Shown in pieces: positions 8,657-16,997 of a stretch of DNA of 64,000 bases. Source of the DNA: CAIZGX01 sp044374295 (GTDB taxonomy: Bacteria > Bacteroidota > Bacteroidia > Flavobacteriales_D > Sanyastnellaceae); contig JBILOU010000002.1 of the NCBI GenBank assembly GCA_044374295.1, positions 17,440 through 81,439 of the forward strand. Direction: 5' to 3'. Made by a program: the position numbers and the translations under genes. The notes below the pieces were generated by a model, which worked only from the letters and a program-made list of their open reading frames with translations, was not told where the DNA came from and made no database searches. Numbering within the stretch: the stretch's first letter is position 1; each line of letters starts with the position of its first letter.

Positions 8657-10203
8657 AATCTTGCTCCTATTGAAAAGCTAATTTGTACCAGCAAATTGTC
8701 GATGTTAGCCATCGAAATTAACGACGGGTCATACAAAAAATATCCGTCCTTATTCTTGGTTATCATTATCGCTCCGTCGCAGTAGAAATCGTCTTTTTTG
8801 TAACCACCACCCACATTCCAATTAAACAGGGGTTCTTTTGGTTTTCCAGCAAGTTCGGTAAATACAGAGGTTCGGTAACCAACTCCCGCTCTCAATCGGT
8901 ATACATCGCCAATTCGAAATTCTGTTCCGAGTCGAGCATTGTGCACACGCTTGTAGTTTTCTTGTATGGCCGTATTCTCGAGAGCAAATTCAGAAGTCCC
9001 TCCTGTAATGCCATACATGACCATTTTAGAAAAATCACGTGTTTCATAATCGGCTGAAACAATTCCGAAATTACCCAAGATTAATGCAGCACCAGCTCCC
9101 AATGTAGAAGGTATTTGAACACCGTAATCGAAAATATTCTTATCTGAGGAATAATTGTAATTTACAGCTCCAATAGAACTCTCCATTTTCGCCAAGTAAT
9201 TATCACTAATTGACTGCTTGCATGCTGAATGCCAAAATGCACCTATACGCAAATATGGAATTGGCGCATATTGCACACCCAGTTTCGTTTGAACTGAAGG
9301 CCCTTTGGTAACAACATCTGTCGTACTGTTATCCTCGATTAAAGAGTAATTCACAGCCGTTCCATTCGATGAAAAAGATTCCGAATATGTCGAATTCTTT
9401 TCAAACACAACCTTACGAAATGCGAAGGACGCTCCGATAAACAATTTATTCTCAAATGCACGTGCAACGCCAAAACAAGTTTCGCGAACGTAGCCTCTTT
9501 CTTCAACATTCTGACGTCTTGTAAACGTATTGTCGTCAATGTTAATTTGCACATATGGATCAACAGTTCCCGGATTAATTAAATAGGTCTCCCAAGCTAA
9601 CCCGGCTCCGAATGGGAATGAAGCGGTAACATCTGAATTCGCTGGATTGTATTCATTTAACTGATCTGTATACACATCGAGAAGTGATGATTGATTATCA
9701 CTCGACTCTAAATTATACTGTCGCTTATAGGTCTGGGTTCTTCCATACGCAAGACCGTATATCCAAGGACCCCAGCCGTTACCCGCTGTTCCAAAAGCAG
9801 AAGTAAATCCGAAAGTATTAATGCCCAATCCCGATGCGGAAGAAGAAGAAACTCGATTATTGAAATCCACATTCGTTGAACGCGAAAGGAGACTTAATCC
9901 GAATTCCATGTTCTGCTTTTTATAAGCCGCTATCCCCGCCGGATTCTGAAAGAAATTCGTGAAGTCCGCACCCAATGCGGTATACGCCCCTCCCATTCCC
10001 AAAGCTCGGTTGGTATACGCGCCAAAGGTATTGGAAAAGCGAAGAGCGTCATCTTCATTTTGCCCAAAAACGAACTGCACACTGCACATCAAAACAAATG
10101 TCATTGCTACAACCTTTCCCTTGCGAAGCACCTTGTGTAACATCTTGCTACGCATCTTATAATAGACCTTGTGCAACATCCTGTTTAATATCTTGCTTCG
10201 CAT
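8653..10203 (-). CDS. OmpP1/FadL/TodX-type outer-membrane transporter
   Basis: A 516-aa barrel of the FadL type, likely for hydrophobic substrates. After the signal sequence (AMTFVLMCSVQFVFGQ) comes the family hallmark RALGMGGAYTALGADFTNFF then QNPAGIAAY. Later strands include AFYRLRAGVGYRTS-like segments, ending in phenylalanine (ISFSIGARF). The ATG at 10203 overlaps the TGA of the upstream lipoprotein gene by one base (TGATG), pointing to translational coupling. With this start the protein begins with seven 4-residue repeats (MRSK, ILNR, MLHK, VYYK, MRSK, MLHK, VLRK) ahead of the signal peptide, which is unusual. A start at the ATG at 10155 or 10143 is possible. Confidence 0.85.
   Translation of the reverse strand: MRSKILNRMLHKVYYKMRSKMLHKVLRKGKVVAMTFVLMCSVQFVFGQNEDDALRFSNTFGAYTNRALGMGGAYTALGADFTNFFQNPAGIAAYKKQNMEFGLSLLSRSTNVDFNNRVSSSSASGLGINTFGFTSAFGTAGNGWGPWIYGLAYGRTQTYKRQYNLESSDNQSSLLDVYTDQLNEYNPANSDVTASFPFGAGLAWETYLINPGTVDPYVQINIDDNTFTRRQNVEERGYVRETCFGVARAFENKLFIGASFAFRKVVFEKNSTYSESFSSNGTAVNYSLIEDNSTTDVVTKGPSVQTKLGVQYAPIPYLRIGAFWHSACKQSISDNYLAKMESSIGAVNYNYSSDKNIFDYGVQIPSTLGAGAALILGNFGIVSADYETRDFSKMVMYGITGGTSEFALENTAIQENYKRVHNARLGTEFRIGDVYRLRAGVGYRTSVFTELAGKPKEPLFNWNVGGGYKKDDFYCDGAIMITKNKDGYFLYDPSLISMANIDNLLVQISFSIGARF
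10120..10203 (-). repeat. Array of seven 12-bp units with mini-hairpins, inside the porin 5' end
   Basis: Seven consecutive 12-nt units on the minus strand. In five of them positions 3-9 form a 2-bp-stem, 3-nt-loop palindrome: GCGAAGC, GTTGCAC, GCGTAGC, GTTACAC, GCTTCGC. The intervening 5 nt are nearly constant (AAGAT, AGGAT, AAGGT). Units 2 and 4 are degenerate. The array is in frame and encodes a 4-residue repeat. Confidence 0.75.
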
Positions 10204-11261
10204 CAAGGTCTCTTACCAGGTGAAGTAGTTCTTGAAGGAGAGCTTGGAGCAGGGCTCGTGCGCGTTGGAGTTGAACGAGATGGGGAAGGTGAGCTCGTTG
10301 AAGGTTTCGTTGGTGTCGATCTTGATGGCGATGGCGAACTGTAACTTGGAGCAGGACGCGAAGGACTTGAGTGTGTTGGCGACGTCGTTCTTGAAGGTCC
10401 TGAATTCGATGGCTGAGTGTATGCTGGGGTTGAACGCGATGGGTTCGAATAAGCTGGACTTGTTTGCGTATTCGGCGATGAAGGTCTTGAGTAAGTCGGA
10501 TTTGAGTAGTTGTAATTGTTCGCGTGTGTCGGAGCTACTGGCTGTGGTGTACGAGAGGTTTCACTAATCGGTTGAACTAAATTCTTTTGAAGAACGCCAC
10601 GACCGTAAGTTGAAGAATTCCCAGATCCTACACTTGTTGGTCTGCGATGATGGTGTGTAACATTTGGTGTTTCACCACTTCCGTTTGAGCCTCCCCATCC
10701 ACCGCCATTTCCATTCCAACCATTTCCGTTTCCGTACCATCCATTTCCATAACCGTAACCTCCCCAACCCAATCCGCCAAGGCCGTAGCCATAAGGATTG
10801 TAACCATAACCTCCGTAGGGATTGAAAGAACTGTATGGGTTATATCCATATGCATTGTAACCATACGGATTGTAGCCGTAGTTACCGTATCCACCAAATC
10901 CACTGTATGAGTTGTATGGACTTAAAGAATTAAAACCCATTCCAAATCCACTGTTGTAGTTGGAAAATGCATTTAAACCGTAACTCAATTGCCATCCGCT
11001 AATCGGATTGAACATTGCTCTTGGATTTGTTCCTCCATTCAATGAATTTGCGCGGCTGGCAGAATTCGGGTCATAGTAATCATCTCCTGTTTCATTAGCA
11101 CTTGCAACTATCGAATTGTCGTAAAACAATTCCTTTCCATTCCAATACATCTCATCGTCTTCAGCACGTGTGCGATCGTCGGTCAAATTTTCAAAACTCG
11201 CACAAGAACTCAAAGCAAGAATAGTCGTGAAGAAGAAAAAATTTCGTTGTAACGCTTTCAT
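10203..11261 (-). CDS. Gly/Tyr/Asn-rich lipoprotein with Pro/Ser/Arg-rich tail
   Basis: A 352-aa protein with a lipobox (FTTILALSSCASFENL). An acidic segment (DDRTRAEDDEMYW) is followed at about residues 100-200 by an extreme low-complexity stretch of GYGYNPYG-type repeats and GNGWNGNGGGWGG. Residues about 225-352 are a disordered tail of S-R-T-P / P-S-R-S repeats ending GKRP. The composition suggests a flexible surface or periplasmic linker, or an aggregation- or adhesion-prone domain; no enzymatic fold is visible. Its stop overlaps the porin start (TGATG), so the two are made together. Function unknown. Confidence 0.75.
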   Translation of the reverse strand: MKALQRNFFFFTTILALSSCASFENLTDDRTRAEDDEMYWNGKELFYDNSIVASANETGDDYYDPNSASRANSLNGGTNPRAMFNPISGWQLSYGLNAFSNYNSGFGMGFNSLSPYNSYSGFGGYGNYGYNPYGYNAYGYNPYSSFNPYGGYGYNPYGYGLGGLGWGGYGYGNGWYGNGNGWNGNGGGWGGSNGSGETPNVTHHHRRPTSVGSGNSSTYGRGVLQKNLVQPISETSRTPQPVAPTHANNYNYSNPTYSRPSSPNTQTSPAYSNPSRSTPAYTQPSNSGPSRTTSPTHSSPSRPAPSYSSPSPSRSTPTKPSTSSPSPSRSTPTRTSPAPSSPSRTTSPGKRP

Positions 11262-11299
11262 TATCGTATGGATTTGATAGTTTAAAGGTAATAAGGTTT

Positions 11300-11307
11300 T
11301 ACATTTG
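11300..11307 (+). promoter_or_regulatory. -7 box (TACATTTG) of proS
   Basis: TACATTTG is an exact TAnnTTTG match, 22 nt before the ATG at 11330. A TTTG at 11273-11276 is a possible -33 element, though 23 nt is long spacing. Confidence 0.5.
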
Positions 11308-11329
11308 CAACTTCGAAAAAAGAAAAAAA

Positions 11330-12799
11330 ATGGCCGAGAAAATTCCGACTAGAAAAGAAGATTACTCCAAATGGTATAACGAACTTGTGATGCAAGCCGA
11401 TTTGGCGCAACACAGTGAGGTGAAAGGCTGTATGGTTATTAAACCTTATGGCTATGCAATTTGGGAGAAGATGCGCGATCAATTGGATCTTCGTTTTAAA
11501 GAAACGGGGCATCAGAATGCTTATTTTCCTTTGTTGATTCCGAAAAGCTATTTGAGTAAAGAGGCTGCCCATGTTGAAGGATTCGCCAAAGAATGTGCCG
11601 TTGTTACCCATTACCGACTTAAGTCTCAAGATGGCGGTGTCGTTGTTGATCCTGATGCAAAACTTGAAGAAGAGTTAATTATCCGTCCAACCAGTGAAAC
11701 CATTATCTGGAACACTTACAAAGGTTGGATTCAGAGCTACCGCGACCTTCCATTGCTCATTAATCAATGGGCGAATGTGGTTCGTTGGGAAATGCGCACG
11801 CGTTTATTTTTAAGAACCGCAGAATTCTTGTGGCAAGAAGGGCACACCGCCCACTCTACCGCCCAAGAGGCGATTGAAGAAACAGAGCGCATGCTCGATG
11901 TGTACGCAGAATTCGCTGAAAACTTCATGGCTATGCCTGTTGTAAAAGGAAGAAAGTCGGAGAGCGAACGTTTTGCAGGCGCGCTAGACACCTTGTGCAT
12001 TGAAGCTTTGATGCAAGATGGGAAAGCCCTTCAAGCGGGAACTTCTCACTTCCTCGGACAAAATTTCGCGAAAGCCTTCGATGTGAAATTCGCAACGAAA
12101 GAGGGAAATTCAGAATACGTTTGGGCAACTTCGTGGGGTGTTAGCACGCGTCTAATGGGAGCGTTAATCATGACTCACAGCGACGACAAGGGACTTCGTG
12201 TTCCACCAAAGTTAGCGCCCATTCATGCTGTAATTGTTCCTATCTACAAAGGACTTGAGCAACTTGAAGTGATTCGCGAAAAAGTTCTTCCTCTTGTAAA
12301 AGCATTGAAAGCTAAAGGCATCGTAGCGAAGTTCGACGATGACGACAGCAAGCGCAGCGGCTGGAAGTTTGCTGAATACGAATTGAAAGGTGTTCCCGTT
12401 CGTTTGGCCATTGGTCCAAAAGATTTGGAAAACGGAACCGTTGAAATTGTACGTCGCGACACTTCTGAAAAATCAACTGTGTCGTTCGAAGGAGTGGAAA
12501 GCACCATTGAAAATTTGTTGGAAGAAATTCAAGCGAATATGTTCAATCAAGCATTGGAGTTCAGAAATGGACACATTACGGAAGTTGACGATTACGAGAC
12601 ATTCAAAAAGTTGCTTGATGAAAAAACCGGATTTTTCTTAGCGCATTGGGACGGCACAGCAGAGACCGAAGAATTGATTAAGCAAGAAACCAAAGCTACT
12701 ATTCGATGTATTCCTTTCGATGGACCAACAGAGCCCGGTGTTTGTATGGTGACAGGAAAACCAAGCGAACGTCGTGTATTATTCGCTAGAGCGTATTAA
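11330..12799 (+). CDS. proS: Prolyl-tRNA synthetase, archaeal/eukaryotic-like (class without insertion domain)
   Basis: A 489-aa class II synthetase that charges tRNA-Pro. The short form lacks the editing insertion of the E. coli type. Motif 2 region: IRPTSETIIWNTYKGW and VVRWEMRTRLFLRTAEFLWQ; motif 3: WGVSTRLMGALIMTHSDDKG. The anticodon-binding domain begins near PIHAVIVPIYKG, and a C-terminal zinc-type domain ends FARAY. The ATG at 11330 follows an A-rich tract and a TACATTTG -7 box. Bacteroidota commonly use this form. Confidence 0.96.
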   Translation: MAEKIPTRKEDYSKWYNELVMQADLAQHSEVKGCMVIKPYGYAIWEKMRDQLDLRFKETGHQNAYFPLLIPKSYLSKEAAHVEGFAKECAVVTHYRLKSQDGGVVVDPDAKLEEELIIRPTSETIIWNTYKGWIQSYRDLPLLINQWANVVRWEMRTRLFLRTAEFLWQEGHTAHSTAQEAIEETERMLDVYAEFAENFMAMPVVKGRKSESERFAGALDTLCIEALMQDGKALQAGTSHFLGQNFAKAFDVKFATKEGNSEYVWATSWGVSTRLMGALIMTHSDDKGLRVPPKLAPIHAVIVPIYKGLEQLEVIREKVLPLVKALKAKGIVAKFDDDDSKRSGWKFAEYELKGVPVRLAIGPKDLENGTVEIVRRDTSEKSTVSFEGVESTIENLLEEIQANMFNQALEFRNGHITEVDDYETFKKLLDEKTGFFLAHWDGTAETEELIKQETKATIRCIPFDGPTEPGVCMVTGKPSERRVLFARAY

Positions 12800-12800
12800 A

Positions 12801-13469
12801 ATGGAAACAAAAGACCTCATTCTTGCCTTACTGAAAAACAAAAGCGTACTCAAGCAAGACGTTTTTCACAACACCATTGCCCAATTCAATTCCTTGAAGG
12901 AAGTTTTAAAAAACACCATTCAAGAATTAACGACTCAATTTGGAAATACAGATTCACGTGTAACGTTTGAATATCGGGACAGAGGGGCTTTTCAATGCGA
13001 AATTCGCGTAGCAGGTGACTTGCTCATTTTCCAAATGCACACCAATGTTTTTCAATTTGAACAAGAAAGTAGTTTTTGGCAAACCGGATATTTGAGAGAA
13101 AATCCTGCGAACAGTTTTGTTGGCACCATTAACGTTTACAACTTCCTTTCAGATTCGTTCAGATACGATAGAACGGCAGATGTAGGCTATTTGCTAGCGC
13201 GTGTATTCATTAACAAAGAAAATCACTTTGTGGTTCAAGGAAAAAAGCAATTGGGAATCATGTTCAACGATTTCGTTGCTTCAAACTTCGACACGGCTAG
13301 CCAAACAAAATTCGTTGATCAAGTAGTTCTTTACGCACTAAACTTCGACTTACTTATTCCTCCCTATGAAAATCTTCATCAGATTACAGTTGAAGAAATG
13401 CAAGACATCAATCATAGCGGCAGTTTGGCCACTGGAAAAAGAATGGGATTTCAATTTCGACAGCAATAA
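12801..13469 (+). CDS. Conserved hypothetical protein, 222 aa, downstream of proS
   Basis: Starts at the ATG at 12801, one base after the proS stop, so it is almost certainly in the same transcript. The protein is soluble, with no signal peptide. An N-terminal helix pair (LILALLKNKSVLKQDVFHNTI...) is followed by a mixed alpha/beta region (ECEIRVAGDLLIFQMHTNVF-like strands, NPANSFVGTINVYNFLSDSF, VFINKENHFVVQGKKQLG). I do not recognise a named domain, but the fluent codon use and operon position make it a real gene. Confidence 0.7.
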   Translation: METKDLILALLKNKSVLKQDVFHNTIAQFNSLKEVLKNTIQELTTQFGNTDSRVTFEYRDRGAFQCEIRVAGDLLIFQMHTNVFQFEQESSFWQTGYLRENPANSFVGTINVYNFLSDSFRYDRTADVGYLLARVFINKENHFVVQGKKQLGIMFNDFVASNFDTASQTKFVDQVVLYALNFDLLIPPYENLHQITVEEMQDINHSGSLATGKRMGFQFRQQ

Positions 13470-13471
13470 AA

Positions 13472-13497
13472 AAGGCAGCCACCGATGTGACTGCCTT
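13472..13497 (-). terminator. Rho-independent terminator downstream of the small-lipoprotein/JmjC/Spy unit
   Basis: AAGGCAG at 13472-13478 pairs with CTGCCTT at 13491-13497, with an inner CAC/GTG pair. On the minus strand the stem is followed by a run of T (TTTTTTATT). It lies just past the stop at 13517. Confidence 0.75.
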
Positions 13498-13516
13498 CAT
13501 TCAAACTAAATTTATA

Positions 13517-13903
13517 TTATTTCTGCGGTTGCTCACGCGGATGCGTCTTGCGAAACTCTTTTGCTGCCAACCACTTTGCTTTTTGCGTTTCATCTAAAAT
13601 AGCAAACGCATTTTGCTCATGAGAATACAAAATAGCCTCTTCTCTAACTTCGAAATCTGGAGCTCCTTTGTGTTCCGAAACTAAATCTGAAAGATTCTTT
13701 TGAAAAGTTTCATTCACCTTGTAAATAGCCTCTCGCTGGGCAGGAGTCAAACCATAAATCTCAACCATTTTATTGGTTTGCTTTTCAGTTCTTTCAACAA
13801 CCATACGATTCTTTTTACCATTAGCAATCGCATTCTGTGCAATTACAATCCCGCCTGTAACCACAAGTGCCAGGCAGATGAAAATAATGAGTTTCTTTTT
13901 CAT
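13517..13903 (-). CDS. Spy/CpxP-like periplasmic protein, 128 aa
   Basis: A signal anchor (KKLIIFICLALVVTGGIVIAQ) is followed by a helical, charged domain with the LTPAQREAIYKVNETFQKN and ILDETQKAKWL motifs typical of the LTxxQ-type periplasmic chaperone-like proteins found in Bacteroidota. It is predicted to be all alpha. It sits 16 bp after the JmjC-oxygenase gene and ahead of a strong terminator, making it the last gene of a three-gene unit. Chaperone or sensor function is inferred from the fold only. Confidence 0.6.
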   Translation of the reverse strand: MKKKLIIFICLALVVTGGIVIAQNAIANGKKNRMVVERTEKQTNKMVEIYGLTPAQREAIYKVNETFQKNLSDLVSEHKGAPDFEVREEAILYSHEQNAFAILDETQKAKWLAAKEFRKTHPREQPQK

Positions 13904-13919
13904 TTGATTTGATTTTAAA

Positions 13920-15107
13920 TTAATTGATTTGAATGGAAAGAAGACCTTCCTTAATTAAACGTGTAACAAAAACTATTTTACCATCTTGATCAACACAATC
14001 TGGAACTTGGTCCAACTTAAAAGGTTGTTTCATTTTGGCTATGAAATGAATAGCAGGATCCATGAACATCGGAAACTCTACTTCCTTCCCTTGCCATTCA
14101 AGAACTACATTCTCTCCCTTTCGTTTGATAAGAAAAAGAACGTTGTGTCTCATTTCAAAAATTGAATTTTCATCAATTCCTGAAACGGAGTCACCCTGTG
14201 TCAAAAGGTTCTTGATATTAATTTTCTGACTTGCTGAAATCTCACGTTTGAATCGATTCACGCTATCCTGAAGTGAAATGGACGACGCCATGGTTGAAAA
14301 CAATTCGGTAAAATATTCCTGATCGATTTCTTTCGCGCCATTGCGTAACATTTCACGCGGCAAAAATCTACGAAGCGAATCATTCGTTTTCGAAAATTCC
14401 AACACACTTTCAATGAGCAAGTCCGTCCAGGTATAACCTAACATTCCTAACGTCACGTGAATGGACATGTCATCGTTGGTCTCAGCTTGGTGCATGATTC
14501 CTCGGGGAATGTAAATCAAGTCTCCGGCCTCAGCGACAATGGTCTCTTCCACCTCACCCACTTGATATTTGCCCGGAGCAAATTCCATAAGTTTATTTGG
14601 AAGAGAAACGGGATTGTCTTTGTAAATCTTCCATGTTTTCTTACCATGAATTTGAAGCACAAAAACATCATGCGTGTCGTAATGAACCTTGAACCCTTGA
14701 CTTCCCTTTGGAGTGATGTATACATTCGTCTGAAAGCGTTGGTAAAATTGTTTAGACAGATTGCTAACCAACTCGCCCAGCCCTGCAACATGTTCATGAA
14801 GTCCGGAGAGAACTATTGTTGAACCTTCCACAAAGTGCTTCAAAAGATTTGAAGCCACAACCTTGTCTCCAACTACATACTTTTCACTTGGAACATCCTC
14901 TTTAGCATTGGTTAAGCGTGTTGAAGGAAATCTCAATGCCTCATTGTATAGATAATCCTCAATTGCTGAATAAGTGAGCGCCGGGGAGAAATATTCGGAT
15001 TGGCTTCTTTTGATATGAATAAATTTCTTTTCAAAATAATCCTTCTCAAACTCCTCGAAGCTCAACGGAGAAATTACCCAAGGAAAAGTGTATACGGGAA
15101 CGTTCAT
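13920..15107 (-). CDS. JmjC/cupin-fold 2-oxoglutarate oxygenase (RoxA/NO66-like)
   Basis: A 395-aa Fe(II)/2-oxoglutarate-dependent hydroxylase of the ribosomal-oxygenase type. The metal triad is H142 and D144 (KVHYDTHDVFVLQIHGKKTW) with H206 (GDLIYIPRGIMHQAE). The HYDTHDVF...GKKTWKIY block is the same layout as in YcfD/RoxA and human NO66, which hydroxylate Arg or His in ribosomal proteins. A C-terminal helical and winged-helix-like part follows. It starts 8 bp after the Asp/Tyr-rich small lipoprotein gene, so the substrate may be that product rather than a ribosomal protein; this is inference. Confidence 0.85.
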   Translation of the reverse strand: MNVPVYTFPWVISPLSFEEFEKDYFEKKFIHIKRSQSEYFSPALTYSAIEDYLYNEALRFPSTRLTNAKEDVPSEKYVVGDKVVASNLLKHFVEGSTIVLSGLHEHVAGLGELVSNLSKQFYQRFQTNVYITPKGSQGFKVHYDTHDVFVLQIHGKKTWKIYKDNPVSLPNKLMEFAPGKYQVGEVEETIVAEAGDLIYIPRGIMHQAETNDDMSIHVTLGMLGYTWTDLLIESVLEFSKTNDSLRRFLPREMLRNGAKEIDQEYFTELFSTMASSISLQDSVNRFKREISASQKINIKNLLTQGDSVSGIDENSIFEMRHNVLFLIKRKGENVVLEWQGKEVEFPMFMDPAIHFIAKMKQPFKLDQVPDCVDQDGKIVFVTRLIKEGLLSIQIN

Positions 15108-15115
15108 TTCACGAA

Positions 15116-15403
15116 TTAGTCTGCGTAACGTGTAACATCAGAATCATTCGTATCGTAATTCCCATAATCATAAGAATCCGCGAAAGCTCCTAAATCATAA
15201 GCTCCAGAGTCGTAGCTATCCGCTGCAGGATCGCCATAGGTCGTAACATCGCTATCTACACAACTTGTTATTCCAACAGACATTGTAGTAAGCGCTAAAG
15301 CAACGGCCACAGAACTTAATTTGAGTGAATAAATAGAATTTGTCGACTTCTTTACATCCGCAGTGCGAACGTCCGAATCGACGAGCGTCGGTTTGTTTTC
15401 CAT
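15116..15403 (-). CDS. Small Asp/Tyr-rich lipoprotein or peptide precursor, 95 aa
   Basis: The start is the ATG at 15403 (MENKPTLVDSDVRTADVKKS). A hydrophobic segment at residues 30-47 ends in a lipobox-like GITSC (Cys48). The mature 48 residues are low complexity with 12 Asp, 7 Tyr and many Gly and Ala, and no Lys. A DSDV motif occurs three times: residue 9 in the leader, residue 50 right after the Cys, and residue 87 near the end, the last two as DSDVT(T/R)Y. The n-region of 29 residues is long for a simple signal peptide. The gene lies 8 bp upstream of the JmjC oxygenase. I recognise no family. It could be a structural lipoprotein or a modified peptide. Confidence 0.65.
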   Translation of the reverse strand: MENKPTLVDSDVRTADVKKSTNSIYSLKLSSVAVALALTTMSVGITSCVDSDVTTYGDPAADSYDSGAYDLGAFADSYDYGNYDTNDSDVTRYAD

Positions 15404-15578
15404 AGAGATTGGTTTAAGTTTATCACAAATTTGCCCCTTTCCAATCAAAGTGTAAATACTCCCTAAGTATTAATTTCACTTGCTTTGCGACCAGAACGTT
15501 AAACAAAATCAATGACTCTTAAAACCAAGAAAACAAATGGTTATCGATGAGAGGAAGTCTACATCGCGAAACACATGA

Positions 15579-16985
15579 TTAATACCATCTGAACACGACA
15601 ACCGGAAGTTCTTTCGATAAGGCCTGAATCTTCTTACTCGGATACAAGAACATTCTACCTTCTTTCATTCGAATGGGCTGGCTTTCGCCTGTGCTTATCT
15701 CTATTAAACGTTGGTCTTTGTTCTTCATTCCCCATGGTAATGCAATTTCGGATGGAACTTGTTCGCCTTCCTTCAACAACACACATGCATATCGCTCGCC
15801 TTTCTTTCCTTCAATAAAATAGATATTGTCTTTTTGAAAATTAGAAATGCTTCGCGTTCCATAGATAGCCTCTGCATGAACGCTCGTCCACTCACCTATT
15901 TCTTTTAACGTATTGTTCACCTCTTCCGGAAAAACACCTGTTGCGGTTGGACCAACACCCAGCAATAAATTTCCACCCTTGGCTACTACTTCAACCAACT
16001 TATGAATGACCTCGCGAGAAGATTTGTATTTGTCATGAGCTACATATCCCCATGCATTTCCCAATGTCATGCAGGTCTCCCAAGGATAATCCAATCTTCC
16101 TTCCGGAATTCGCTGCTCTGGGGTTCTGTAATTTTCATATTCTCCATGCACTGTTCTGTCTACGACCAATGTTCCTGGATTATTCTTTCGCGCTATCTCG
16201 GCTAAAAGCGGGACATTGACATCCTGACTCCACGCTGGGATTGGACATTGCCACGAGATCACTTCATCGTTAACGGTTTCAAGCGGACGCACCCATCCGC
16301 CATCGAGCCAAAGCATATCTACCTTTCCGTATTCAGAGGTTAACTCTGAAATCTGATTCGCGGTATAGTTCTGAAAGCGTTTCCACTGCTCTGGGAATTT
16401 CCGAATATCATAATTGTTGTTGCGCTCTCCTGTTGCGAAGGCATGCCACCAGTAATAATCGGAATGCCAATCGGGTTTCGAAAAATATGCTCCGATAAAA
16501 AAATCTTTGTCTCGGAATGACTTGAAGACTTCCTTCGTGACATTCGATTTTGGATTCGTTTGGAAAGGACCGTTGGTGATTTTAAAATCGGAATATTTAC
16601 TATCGAACATGCAGAATCCATCGTGGTGCTTCGTTGTAAAAACCAAGTACTTCATGCCCGCATTCTTCGCCGAAGTGGCCCACGCTTCCGGATTGAATTG
16701 CGTCGGATTAAATTCCTTCGACAAACCGAAATACCATTTCTTGTAATCCTCGTAATCCAAAGCGGTGTCTCTTCCCACCCAATCTTCATTGCAGATAGAC
16801 CAAGACTCGACAATACCCGGCACCGCATAGATTCCCCAATGAATAATAATCCCAAATTTCAAATCGCGCCAATGCTCTAGGTTCTCACGAACCAAAGGAT
16901 CATTCGGGTAGGTGTATGCTGGCGACGGTTGAGACCATGCACTGGAACTAAAAATCAAAAACAGAACTACCCAAATATTCTTCAT
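15579..16985 (-). CDS. Secreted alpha-L-fucosidase, GH29
   Basis: A 468-aa glycosidase with a signal peptide (MKNIWVVLFLIFSSSAWSQ). GH29 hallmarks: FGIIIHWGIYAVPG near residue 44, YLVFTTKHHDGFCMFDS near 113-128, and the nucleophile region VDMLWLDGGW with Asp228. It hydrolyses terminal alpha-L-fucose with retention. No C-terminal sorting domain or carbohydrate module is present, so it is probably periplasmic or surface-exposed. It is the last gene of the 8-gene lipid-type operon, 12 bp after its neighbour, an odd place for a glycosidase. Confidence 0.93.
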   Translation of the reverse strand: MKNIWVVLFLIFSSSAWSQPSPAYTYPNDPLVRENLEHWRDLKFGIIIHWGIYAVPGIVESWSICNEDWVGRDTALDYEDYKKWYFGLSKEFNPTQFNPEAWATSAKNAGMKYLVFTTKHHDGFCMFDSKYSDFKITNGPFQTNPKSNVTKEVFKSFRDKDFFIGAYFSKPDWHSDYYWWHAFATGERNNNYDIRKFPEQWKRFQNYTANQISELTSEYGKVDMLWLDGGWVRPLETVNDEVISWQCPIPAWSQDVNVPLLAEIARKNNPGTLVVDRTVHGEYENYRTPEQRIPEGRLDYPWETCMTLGNAWGYVAHDKYKSSREVIHKLVEVVAKGGNLLLGVGPTATGVFPEEVNNTLKEIGEWTSVHAEAIYGTRSISNFQKDNIYFIEGKKGERYACVLLKEGEQVPSEIALPWGMKNKDQRLIEISTGESQPIRMKEGRMFLYPSKKIQALSKELPVVVFRWY

Positions 16986-16997
16986 TTCAATAACAAT

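Noticed and set aside
10232..10567. A 111-codon plus-strand frame opposite the lipoprotein tail
   Set aside because: A shadow of the repetitive Pro/Ser/Arg-rich coding sequence on the minus strand; no promoter and implausible composition.
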